From the NCBI GenBank assembly GCA_031261635.1, contig JAISJH010000018.1, forward strand, positions 35,161 through 99,160: 64,000 nt of DNA. The letters are read 5' to 3'. The DNA comes from Oscillospiraceae bacterium (lineage in GTDB: Bacteria > Bacillota > Clostridia > Oscillospirales > Oscillospiraceae). Both the position numbers and the translations under genes were made by a program. The notes below the pieces were generated by a model. The model made no database searches and was not told the DNA's origin. It saw only the letters and a program-made list of their open reading frames with translations. Below are positions 51,630-58,969 of the stretch, piece after piece (within the stretch, counting starts at the first letter, position 1; every line of letters begins with the position of its first letter).

Positions 51630-53345
51630 TCAACTGTTATCTGTCAAAAGTTCCGCTAGCAGTAGGTACACGCTCGCGGGCCAGGCGGAGAACGGGTATG
51701 TTACGCTGCCGCCGCCCTTAAATTCGGGGACGGGGGAGTGGTCGCGCGGCTCGAAGCGGTAGGGGTTTATCGCGAGCGCCAAGCCCTCTTTGTTTAGAGC
51801 GTTCAGGTACCTTGCGGCTATTAGTTTAGCCGCTTCTTTTTCGCCCGCGTCGTACAGGCCGTAGACTATTAACGCCTGCGCGGGAGCCATTACGGGGCCG
51901 CGCGAAAAGCTTAGGGCGCGGTAGTCGGGGCTTTGCAGGTTTTCGCCAGTTATGCCGTAGGCTGAAAAAAACTCGTTAGGGTCGGTCAGGCGTTTAGCTA
52001 GAGTTTTAACAATGCTGCCCGGCAACCTGTGACCGAGGCAGACCGCCTGTAACTGCGCCACGGAGCCGCATTTGTGCTTTTCTTTTGTAAGGGGCGCGTA
52101 GGCGAGGAACTGTTCGCCGTCCCATAATTCGTTTACCAAATACTCTAAGGTGTGCTTACTTAGGGAAGTAAAAAAGCCGAAGTCGTCCCTGCGCCCGAGT
52201 ATGTCCGCGATTTTGGCACAGGCTTCGCAGAGGCAGGCGGCGTAGGCAAGCAAATCCGGCGATACCAGCGGCAAACCCTTGTCGAACAGCGTTGATTCGT
52301 CGTAGCCGGATTCGTCGATATGATAATACTGCGGCACGCCTATTTTAGCGTGGTCGTGATGAGTGTACCAATAGCGCGTATAGCTTGAAAGTTTTTCATA
52401 GATGTTGCGATAATCGGCGGTAGTGAGCGCGGAGAGGTCGAAATTTTCTAAGATATAGCACGCGCTCCAGCCAAAAATAGGCGGCTTGCTTGATATCCAC
52501 GTCTCCTGGTGAAGGTCAGAGAGGTTATCGGGGAAGATGCCGTATTCGTTCTGATAATCAAACATAGCGAGCAGGGTTTCAAAGGCTTTTTTAGCGTCAT
52601 TTCGCATAGCCATAGCGTGAAAACCGTGGTGCCAGCCAAAGGCGCGGTCAAACCAAATCTTCTGCATATAGATAACGCGCGAAGTGAGCGCGCCGCGCGG
52701 TCCGAGCTGACTGTGCCACACGACCCACTTAGCCCGCTCCGCCATCTCCGCGTAGGCGGGGGCTACGGCGGGGTAACGCCTTGAAAAGGCCGTATAATCC
52801 GCGCCCGTTTCGCGAACGCAGACCTCGAAGGGTTTATACACCTCCGGCGTTGGGAGGTTTGAGTAATACTCGTGTATCGCAAGTTCTCCGGCGGCGGTAA
52901 TCCCGTCGCCGTTGTAGGTCATTTCGCCTGTTAGATTGCGAAACAGCAGTTTCCCGATAAAATTAAACGTGACCTCTACGGCTTCTAAAGAGCGCACACG
53001 CGTACTCTCGCCCTCCTGCGCGACGTATGTGAAGCGCAGGGTTACGCCGTTTGTACGTATTCTGAGCGTTTGAGCGTTTTCGTAGGTAATCTCTATCGTC
53101 CCTTTTGCCGTGGTAATAGTCAGCAAGCTCTCGTCGCAACTGTAGGAAAAATCAAGTTCTAAGCCGTCCGCGACGGGCGTTAGTTTTACTAAGTTAGGAC
53201 GCTCGTTGATAACCTGCACCGAGCGGCACATATTCAAATATAAGCCGCCGTCCGAATACTCCTGATAGACATTGAGAAACGCCCTCGCGCGTGAAAAGGG
53301 TACGCGCTCTAAGGTGAATTGTTCGTCCGTTCCGAATAGTTTCAT
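51630..53345 (-). CDS. Glycoside hydrolase-like protein, (alpha/alpha)6 barrel (GH63/MGH1-like)
   Basis: In this 571-residue protein, the N-terminal 190 or so residues look like a beta-sandwich (LELDFSYSCDESLLTITTAK). The rest fits an (alpha/alpha)6 catalytic barrel (WFDRAFGWHHGFHAMAMRND, YQNEYGIFPDNLSDLHQETW, KPPIFGWSACYILE, FSRGPVMAPAQALIVYGLYD, PFSAWPASVYLLLAELL). This resembles GH63 or MGH1-type glucosidases. No signal peptide is visible, so it acts in the cytoplasm. It overlaps the upstream related gene by 4 bp (ATGA). The last residues, LTDNS, and the stop codon are encoded by a family B repeat, so the original C-terminus has been replaced or trimmed. Confidence 0.78.
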   Translation of the reverse strand: MKLFGTDEQFTLERVPFSRARAFLNVYQEYSDGGLYLNMCRSVQVINERPNLVKLTPVADGLELDFSYSCDESLLTITTAKGTIEITYENAQTLRIRTNGVTLRFTYVAQEGESTRVRSLEAVEVTFNFIGKLLFRNLTGEMTYNGDGITAAGELAIHEYYSNLPTPEVYKPFEVCVRETGADYTAFSRRYPAVAPAYAEMAERAKWVVWHSQLGPRGALTSRVIYMQKIWFDRAFGWHHGFHAMAMRNDAKKAFETLLAMFDYQNEYGIFPDNLSDLHQETWISSKPPIFGWSACYILENFDLSALTTADYRNIYEKLSSYTRYWYTHHDHAKIGVPQYYHIDESGYDESTLFDKGLPLVSPDLLAYAACLCEACAKIADILGRRDDFGFFTSLSKHTLEYLVNELWDGEQFLAYAPLTKEKHKCGSVAQLQAVCLGHRLPGSIVKTLAKRLTDPNEFFSAYGITGENLQSPDYRALSFSRGPVMAPAQALIVYGLYDAGEKEAAKLIAARYLNALNKEGLALAINPYRFEPRDHSPVPEFKGGGSVTYPFSAWPASVYLLLAELLTDNS

Positions 53346-54523
53346 TTTGCACCCCGTTTCTCACTGTAGAAATCGTATTTTTTTTGGAGGCTGTCGGCCT
53401 CGGCGGTTTTGCCGAGTACGAGCGCGAGTTTTGAAGCGGCGAGTATGCAGTCGCCTAATTCGTCGCAGGCGAGTATTTCCGCTTCGTCCGGCCGGAAGTT
53501 AAACCACCACTCAATCCAGCGTTTGAAAGGCTCGTATAAAAGCTCCGCGTGGGTGCGCGTTATAGCCGATAACCCGGCCTTTTCGATTATCCCGAGTAGC
53601 GCGCTTCCCTGCCCCGGGTGTGCGGGCTTCGCGTATTCAACTCCCCAGGGCGTAGCGTCAACGGGGATTTGCCCGTATTCGTCCTGCAAGCTGAACGCCG
53701 AATATACGAGTTTTACAGCGAGGTCAATATCCTGCCACAGTTCCGCGGCGTAGAGGCTTTGCATAGCCGTGTCGCCGCCGATTTTTATATAATCACCCTC
53801 GGGAGGGTTGCGGAAGCCTATGCCGATAATAGTGTCGGTTTTGAGGTAGCCTTTGGGGTACATACAGCCTATCCAGGTTGCGTAGGGCGTGCTTATCGGG
53901 CAGTCGGTATCCTCCGGGTACTTGGCGCACCACTGGCGGTAATCGCTGTAATTCGCCCCGGCGTGAGCGTCGAAGTCGCCGAGCGGCGCGGCGGGGCGGT
54001 TGACGCAGTAGTCGGCGTGATGTATGTAACCATATACCTCGCCGCCGTTTTGAGGTTCCCAGGTGAGTTCGAGCGGTTCCGGCTTCATAGCAAACGCGAC
54101 CCAGCGGTAATTGTGGGTCTGAACGCCCGTTACCGCTTCAAAGAGAAATTCGCCGAGCATTGAAAAGCCGGCATAGACTGTTCCGTCCAAGCGGTCCATA
54201 AACTGCTCGTGAGCATTGAACTCAATGCAGAAGCGTAAACCCAAGCCGCCAAAAGCGCGAATCAGAAGCGTTTCGCCGTTGCCGTAGACAAATTCGAGCC
54301 CCCCCTCCCCGCGCTCCTCTGAAAGGGTAAGCTTCCCGGCGGTGCAGACCGCGCTATAGCGCACGGCGCAACCGTTCCGCGTGGGAACAAGCCGTATAAG
54401 CTCGGGGCGCTCATCAGCCCCGGTGTAATTCAGCCACAGCGAGCCGCCCCGCGAGGCAATCAGCAACCGGGTATACCGCCGCCCAAAAGGCAGAACGGTG
54501 AAGTCGATGTTTGTAGTCAGCAT
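53342..54523 (-). CDS. Shorter paralogue of the adjacent glycoside hydrolase-like protein
   Basis: The 393-residue product has the same order of parts as its neighbour: a beta-sandwich of about 190 residues (LIRLVPTRNGCAVRYSAV), then the first part of the helical barrel (DLAVKLVYSAFSLQDEYGQI matches FETLLAMFDYQNEYGIFPDN). It ends near residue 410 of the longer protein and so lacks the last third of the barrel. It is probably inactive alone, or works as a partner subunit. The coupling through ATGA supports a stoichiometric pair. The SD is GAGG before ATG 54523. Confidence 0.7.
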   Translation of the reverse strand: MLTTNIDFTVLPFGRRYTRLLIASRGGSLWLNYTGADERPELIRLVPTRNGCAVRYSAVCTAGKLTLSEERGEGGLEFVYGNGETLLIRAFGGLGLRFCIEFNAHEQFMDRLDGTVYAGFSMLGEFLFEAVTGVQTHNYRWVAFAMKPEPLELTWEPQNGGEVYGYIHHADYCVNRPAAPLGDFDAHAGANYSDYRQWCAKYPEDTDCPISTPYATWIGCMYPKGYLKTDTIIGIGFRNPPEGDYIKIGGDTAMQSLYAAELWQDIDLAVKLVYSAFSLQDEYGQIPVDATPWGVEYAKPAHPGQGSALLGIIEKAGLSAITRTHAELLYEPFKRWIEWWFNFRPDEAEILACDELGDCILAASKLALVLGKTAEADSLQKKYDFYSEKRGAK

Positions 54524-54560
54524 AAAAAACCTCGCAACAAATAAATTTTGAAAGCGGAAA

Positions 54561-54603
54561 GGTTACATATGTATAGTGTAACACATTTAGAGGGAAACGT
54601 CAA
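54561..54603 (-). promoter_or_regulatory. Sigma-A promoter and inverted repeat for the glycosidase pair
   Basis: On the minus strand TTGACG (54598-54603) and TACACT (54575-54580) are 17 bp apart, with TG one base before the -10. GTTACA and TGTAAC (about 54561-54582) form an inverted repeat overlapping the -10, a possible sugar-responsive operator. Confidence 0.72.
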
Positions 54604-55230
54604 GCGATAACAGATAACAGATATCAAATATCAAATATCAGAGACGTTGGTTTGGACGGAGGTTGCGTAGGGGCGGGTTTCAAACCCGCCCCGTTGGTTT
54701 GAACCAGTATGTAGGGGCAACGCACCTCGCCTCGCCCGGATTGCGTAACCCACGTCCCCTGTCCCGGCGCACCGCGCCGGGACAGGGCAGGGCTTCGCCC
54801 TGCCCCGTCATTGCGAGCCGCGCGAAGCAATCCAAGCCCAGTCCCCCCGTCCAACTCCGCGCAGTGCGCGGGGTGCGCCGTGACGGCGCACCGTCATTGC
54901 GAAGCACCGGTACGCCTGCGATACGTAGGACGTTACAGGTGCGAAGCAATCCAGTGCCGGGGGACAACATACGTATGTTACGCTCCCGGCACTGGATTGC
55001 CGCGCGCCTGTAACGCCCTACGTATCGCAAGTGCGGCGGCGCTCGCAAAGACGGCGCACGGCGCCGGGACGTGGGACGCGGGACGGGGGAGGGCGGGTTT
55101 GAAACCCGCCCCTACGTTTTATTGTGCAACCCGCAACCCCGTCCCCGTAACCCTCGTCCTAACCCCCGTCTCTGATATTTGATAACTGTTATTTGCTATA
55201 TTGCTAACTGTTATTTATTTGAAGTTTTCT
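54604..55230. repeat. B-bounded intergenic repeat block before livK
   Basis: Forward family B (54605-54646), family C (54667-54692 and about 54712-54745), a partial family A end (about 54806-54843, same breakpoint as the partial copy at 3918), a full family A element (54892-55053), family C (about 55090-55118) and reverse family B (55167-55219) fill the block. No gene is supported. Confidence 0.85.
54892..55053. repeat. Family A foldback element, copy 13
   Basis: The outer arms are CGTCATTGCGAAGCACCGG and GGCGCTCGCAAAGACG. The inner arms are GCGAAGCAATCCAGTGCCGG and CCGGCACTGGATTGC. Confidence 0.9.
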
Positions 55231-55280
55231 TAACATTTTGTTAAAAAGCTGTTGACAAATAGTTAATATTGTGATATAGT
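55230..55280 (+). promoter_or_regulatory. livK promoter with an upstream TTAACA-TTT-TGTTAA inverted repeat
   Basis: TTGACA (55252-55257) and TATAGT (55275-55280) have a 17 bp spacer and TTGTGA ahead of the -10. The 6-3-6 inverted repeat (55230-55244) ends 7 bp upstream of the -35 and may be an activator or repressor site. Confidence 0.85.
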
Positions 55281-55366
55281 ATTCGTTGATTGAATTAGCG
55301 CGGAGTGCGCCGGTTCGATACATACTTTGCATATCAACACACTAAACAAACGGAGGACAAACCACT

Positions 55367-56575
55367 ATGAAACGTATTCTCGCACTCTCCCTCGCGCTCG
55401 TGATGACTTTCGCAATGTTCGCGGGCTGTTCGTCTAACGATAACGCCGCGGGAACGGCCGCTTCGGGCGGTGATACCGCAAGCAGCGGCAAAATTATTAA
55501 ACTCGGCATTTTCGAGTCGCTTTCAGGCGATAACGGCGCCGGAGGCAAGCAGGAAGCCCTCGGTTACGTTTACGCGAACTACGTTCAGCCGACTGTCGAA
55601 ATCGGCGGCGAAACGTACACAATAGTTCTCGAAACGGTTGACAACGAAAGTTCGACCGACAAAGCCCCCTCGGCGGCTCAGAAGCTCGTTTCGCTCGGAG
55701 TGAGCGCGGTTCTCGGCTCCTACGGTTCGGGCGTGTGTCTTGCTTCCTACAGCGTTTTTGAAGCGGCGGGTCTGCCAATGCTGACCGTTTCCGCGACTAA
55801 CCCGCAGGTTACGGCTGATAACGATACCGTTTTCAGACTGTGTTTCCTTGACCCGTTCCAGTCAACGGTGCTTGCGAACTACGCCTTTACCTCGCTGAAC
55901 GCGACTAACGCCTACGTGCTTTCAAAGCAGGGCGACGACTACAGCGCGGGGCTTGCGAACTACTTCAAAGAGGAATTTGAAAAACTCGGCGGCACGGTAA
56001 CCGACGAGCAGTTCCCGCAGGGCAACACCGATTTCTCAAGCTACGTCGCAAACGCCAAAAAAGCCGGGGCGCAGGTTTTCTTCAGCCCGGTAAGCACCGA
56101 AGCCGCATCGAACATAATCGACCAGGCGGACGCTCAGGCGCTCGGTATTCCTATCCTCGCCGGCGATACCTGGGACAGCAACGTTATCACGCAGTCCGCG
56201 AAAGGCAAGAATGTTGAGATAAATATTGACACATTCTACCAGGAGAGCGGCACTCCCTTCGACTTAGCGTTCAAAGAGTGGATTTCAGAGGATTCCCGCC
56301 GTCTGGCCGACAATAACGGCGACGACACGCTCGCGGCATTCTCCGTAATGGCCTACGACGGCTACTTCACAATGCTCGAGGCGATAAAAGCCGCCGACAG
56401 CGCCGACGCGGGAGCGATAAAAGCGGCTCTCTCCGGAGTAAACTATAACGGCGAAACCGGCGCGATAGCTTTCGACGACACAGGCGACGCGTTCCGCGAC
56501 AGCGCCTACATAAAAACAGTAGACACAGAAGCCGGAGCCTGGAGGTTCCTTGAAGTCGCAACGGTAAACAGTTAG
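55367..56575 (+). CDS. livK: Branched-chain amino acid ABC transporter substrate-binding lipoprotein
   Basis: The 402-residue protein has a lipoprotein signal (MKRILALSLALVMTFAMFAG, then C21), a Ser/Gly/Ala linker, and a periplasmic-binding-protein fold of the Leu/Ile/Val type: KLGIFESLSGDNGAGGKQE, VSLGVSAVLGSYGSGVCLAS, VSATNPQVTADNDTVFRLCF. It captures branched-chain amino acids or related ligands outside the membrane for LivHMGF. SD CGGAGG supports the start. The final residues NS and the TAG stop come from AACAGTTAG, the first unit of a family B tract. A 1.1 kb B-bounded cassette separates it from livH. Confidence 0.93.
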   Translation: MKRILALSLALVMTFAMFAGCSSNDNAAGTAASGGDTASSGKIIKLGIFESLSGDNGAGGKQEALGYVYANYVQPTVEIGGETYTIVLETVDNESSTDKAPSAAQKLVSLGVSAVLGSYGSGVCLASYSVFEAAGLPMLTVSATNPQVTADNDTVFRLCFLDPFQSTVLANYAFTSLNATNAYVLSKQGDDYSAGLANYFKEEFEKLGGTVTDEQFPQGNTDFSSYVANAKKAGAQVFFSPVSTEAASNIIDQADAQALGIPILAGDTWDSNVITQSAKGKNVEINIDTFYQESGTPFDLAFKEWISEDSRRLADNNGDDTLAAFSVMAYDGYFTMLEAIKAADSADAGAIKAALSGVNYNGETGAIAFDDTGDAFRDSAYIKTVDTEAGAWRFLEVATVNS

Positions 56576-56674
56576 TCCAGTTAACAGTTAGGACAGTTAA
56601 CAGTTATCAAATATCAAATATCAGAGACGATAACAGGACGTAGGGGCGGGTTTCAAACCCGCCCTTTTGGTGGC

Positions 56675-56703
56675 TTGACAACCGCGCGCGCTTATTGTAT
56701 AAT
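56675..56703 (+). promoter_or_regulatory. Promoter placed for a leaderless transcript
   Basis: TTGACA (56675-56680) and TATAAT (56698-56703) have a 17 bp spacer. The expected start site, about 7 bases after the -10, falls at the ATG of the next gene (56711). Confidence 0.85.
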
Positions 56704-56710
56704 ACATAGT

Positions 56711-57070
56711 ATGAATATACTACCGAGAGCCGATGAGGCCGTTATACCTTTTGAGAAGTTTACAAAATACGCGCTGAACCCTGACGGCGACGCTAATAAA
56801 GCCGAGGCGTTTCTTATGGCGTTGGAGTATGACTTGACCAATTATGAAATGCTGATTGAGGATATCAAGCTCAATATCACAAACTATAACGCGGTGCCTA
56901 AACCGGACTTGGGTCACGGACAGAGATACGAAATCATTATGGAACTTACCGGACCAAACGGCAAAACCGCAAACGTCTTAACGGCGTGGATTGACGACAA
57001 GGAAACAGGCGAGATGCGTTTAATCAACGCATATATAGACAGGAAAAAAGGAGGAACCGGCAATGATTAA
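56711..57070 (+). CDS. DUF6883-like protein
   Basis: The 119-residue product (MNILPRADEAVIPFEKFTKY, then GHGQRYEIIMELTGPNGKTA and NVLTAWIDDKETGEMRLINA) resembles the DUF6883 family. That family occurs as a stand-alone small protein next to a DUF4926-type partner, and also as a toxin-associated domain; this recall is moderate. The start codon has no SD and lies 8 bases after the -10 box, so the mRNA is probably leaderless. The gene overlaps the next one by 8 bp. A toxin-immunity or toxin-antitoxin role is possible but not shown. Confidence 0.75.
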   Translation: MNILPRADEAVIPFEKFTKYALNPDGDANKAEAFLMALEYDLTNYEMLIEDIKLNITNYNAVPKPDLGHGQRYEIIMELTGPNGKTANVLTAWIDDKETGEMRLINAYIDRKKGGTGND

Positions 57071-57278
57071 AGAATACGCCAAAATACGGCTCACGACCGG
57101 GGAAATCGCCAGAATCCTCGAAATATTCAAAGACGGAGGTTATATTGCGGAGATTTTCCGTAAAAAAGGCGGTCTTGAAACAACCGAGATACGACAAAGC
57201 GACATAGCCAGCGTCTTTGTCGAGAACGAAATCCCGCTACGCTACGAGAACAATAAGCTGACTGCGGTGTACGGTTGA
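57063..57278 (+). CDS. Small DUF4926-like partner protein
   Basis: The 71-residue product (YAKIRLTTGEIARILEIFKD, then TTEIRQSDIASVFVENEIP) has the short beta-rich, SH3-like pattern of DUF4926 proteins, which are often encoded next to DUF6883. The SD is AAGGAGGAACCGG just before ATG 57063. The 8 bp overlap with the upstream gene suggests that the two proteins act together. The -35 box of the next promoter overlaps its stop codon. Confidence 0.65.
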   Translation: MIKEYAKIRLTTGEIARILEIFKDGGYIAEIFRKKGGLETTEIRQSDIASVFVENEIPLRYENNKLTAVYG

Positions 57279-57303
57279 CAACGCGCTTGTTTTGTGGTAT
57301 TAT
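57275..57303 (+). promoter_or_regulatory. Sigma-A promoter of the 59-residue ORF
   Basis: TTGACA (57275-57280) and TATTAT (57298-57303) have a 17 bp spacer. TTTGTGGTATTAT is identical to the -10 region of the livH promoter 400 bp downstream. Confidence 0.85.
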
Positions 57304-57337
57304 GTAGGTATCAAACAATAACTTTAGGAGGTGGCTT

Positions 57338-57517
57338 ATGCCTACAATCGGTGAAATTGCGATTCGGCTTGCGCGCGCTGAGAGCTATCGTCAGGCCATA
57401 ACGCGTATTGATGAGGAAATCAACTCAAAACCCGCGCCCAGCGAAGCTACGCTGAAATCTCTTAACGATATCAGAGATTGGCTGAAAGTAAGAGCTGACA
57501 AAGACTCGGCTGTGTAA
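57338..57517 (+). CDS. Small helical protein, function unknown (59 residues)
   Basis: ATG 57338 follows TTTAGGAGGTGG, one of the best SDs in the window. The product starts MPTIGEIAIRLARAESYRQA and continues ITRIDEEINSKPAPSEATLK; it is soluble and mostly helical, with no known domain. It has its own promoter (57275-57303) and a terminator (57537-57567), so it is a complete small transcription unit inside the B-bounded cassette. Confidence 0.75.
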   Translation: MPTIGEIAIRLARAESYRQAITRIDEEINSKPAPSEATLKSLNDIRDWLKVRADKDSAV

Positions 57518-57536
57518 ATTACGCGAAAAACGTCCT

Positions 57537-57567
57537 GAGAGGCGGTCTGTCGACCGTCTCTTATTTT
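57537..57567 (+). terminator. Intrinsic terminator of the small-gene cassette
   Basis: GAGA(GG)CGGTC and GACCGTCTC form a stem with a two-base bulge, followed by TTATTTT. Confidence 0.78.
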
Positions 57568-57681
57568 GTCCCCGTGTTCCCCCGCAACCACCGTCCTAAC
57601 CTCCGTCCAATCCACCGTCTCTGATATTTGATATTTGATAACTGTTATTTGAATTTGCTAACTGTTAACTGTTATTTGTGG

Positions 57682-57710
57682 TTGACAAGGCGGGCGGTTT
57701 GTGGTATTAT
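57682..57710 (+). promoter_or_regulatory. Sigma-A promoter of livH
   Basis: TTGACA (57682-57687) and TATTAT (57705-57710) have a 17 bp spacer and TTTGTGG ahead of the -10. It allows livHMGF to be transcribed independently of livK, immediately after the reverse family B copies. Confidence 0.85.
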
Positions 57711-57782
57711 AGAGAAGCAAGTGTTGATTTCAGTCGCTTCATAAAATTAAAGCTTAGTCGGCAAAGGAGTTACAATCGCCAT

Positions 57783-58661
57783 ATGGATTATTTGCCCTAC
57801 CTATTAGCCGGAGTATCGGTCGGCGGACAATACGCCCTCATCGCCATAGGCTACACGATGGTCTACGGTATCTTGCGGTTGATTAACTTCGCTCACGGCG
57901 ACATTTTTATGGCGGCGGGGCTTATTATGGTCTACCTCTGTACCGCGCTTCCGCTCGCTGTTTCTATACCGCTTGTGCTTGTTATTACCGTCGCGATTGG
58001 CTTTATTGTCGAACGCGCCGCGTATATGCCGCTTCGCGAGGCTCCGCGTATGAGCGTTATGATTAGCGCAATCGGCGTGAGCTATCTTATTCAGAACCTC
58101 GCGTTATACTTAACCGGGGGGCTTGCGAAGCCCTATGTGTCTATTCCGTGGATTAGCGATACGATAACGGTTTTTGGCGCGGCCACACGCCGGGTCACCG
58201 TTATCACGCCTATCCTCACTATCGCGCTTATGGTTGCGCTTATACTCTTAATCAAGAAAACCAAAATCGGTATGGCTATGAGGGCGGTATCGCGCGATTT
58301 CGATACGAGCCGCCTAATGGGCATACGCGTCAATAACGTTATAAGCGTTACGTTCGTAATAGGCTCGCTGCTCGCCGCTATCGGGAGCATTCTGTATTTC
58401 ACGAACTACACGGCCGTAGTGCCGAACTCGGGGCAAATGCCGGGCTTAAAAGCCTTCGTGGCGGCGGTATTCGGAGGCATAGGCTCAATACCCGGCGCGG
58501 TTCTGGGAGCCTTCCTAATAGGCATATGCGAAAACCTCATAAAAAGCGGAGGCGGCGCGTGGACAAACTTCAGCGACGCGTTCACATTCGTGCTGCTGAT
58601 AGGGGTTTTGCTTGTGCGTCCTACGGGCTTATTCGCGGAAAAGAAAATAGACAAAGTTTAG
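57783..58661 (+). CDS. livH: Branched-chain amino acid ABC transporter permease LivH
   Basis: The 292-residue integral membrane protein has about eight hydrophobic segments and the family signatures GGQYALIAIGYTMVYGILRL, INFAHGDIFMAAG, RAVSRDFDTSRLMGIRVN (cytoplasmic loop contacting the ATPase) and FGGIGSIPGAVLGAFLIGIC. ATG 57783 has AAAGGAG upstream; the frame extends back through the promoter and is not used. It forms the membrane channel with LivM. A family B repeat begins 8 bp after its stop. Confidence 0.95.
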   Translation: MDYLPYLLAGVSVGGQYALIAIGYTMVYGILRLINFAHGDIFMAAGLIMVYLCTALPLAVSIPLVLVITVAIGFIVERAAYMPLREAPRMSVMISAIGVSYLIQNLALYLTGGLAKPYVSIPWISDTITVFGAATRRVTVITPILTIALMVALILLIKKTKIGMAMRAVSRDFDTSRLMGIRVNNVISVTFVIGSLLAAIGSILYFTNYTAVVPNSGQMPGLKAFVAAVFGGIGSIPGAVLGAFLIGICENLIKSGGGAWTNFSDAFTFVLLIGVLLVRPTGLFAEKKIDKV

Positions 58662-58969
58662 TTATAGTTCAGTTAACAGTTATCAAATATCAAATATCAA
58701 ATGACGCGCGCGGCGCGGGACGGGGGAGACCACCCCGCCGTCTGCGGACGGCACCCCTCCACAGAGGGGATGAGGACGGGGAATTAGACGAGGGTTACGA
58801 AAACCGTCGTTCCCCGCCTCCCACGTCTAACCCCTATCCCCTCTTGGGAGGGGTGCCGCCCGCAGGCGGCGGGGTGGTTCCCCCGCAGGGCGCACCTCCG
58901 TCCAAACCCTCGTCTCTGATATTTGATATTTAATACCTGTTATCTGAAAATATGAGAGGTAACAACCGA
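58662..58969. repeat. B-bounded repeat segment inside the liv operon
   Basis: Forward family B (58669-58703), a family D module (about 58725-58775), an inverse family D module (about 58830-58890) and reverse family B (58911-58946) lie between livH and livM. No promoter or gene is seen. Confidence 0.85.

Larger units (their letters stand above)
56566..57679. mobile_element. B-bounded cassette carrying three small genes, inserted within the liv operon
   Basis: Forward family B copies (56566-56629) sit at the livK stop codon, and reverse copies (57616-57679) end 3 bp before the livH promoter. Inside are a family C hairpin (about 56640-56666), two promoters, three small ORFs and a terminator. 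Other B-bounded segments in the window carry only repeats. No transposase is present and target-site duplications were not identified, so mobility is an inference from the inverted ends and the operon interruption. Confidence 0.55.
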
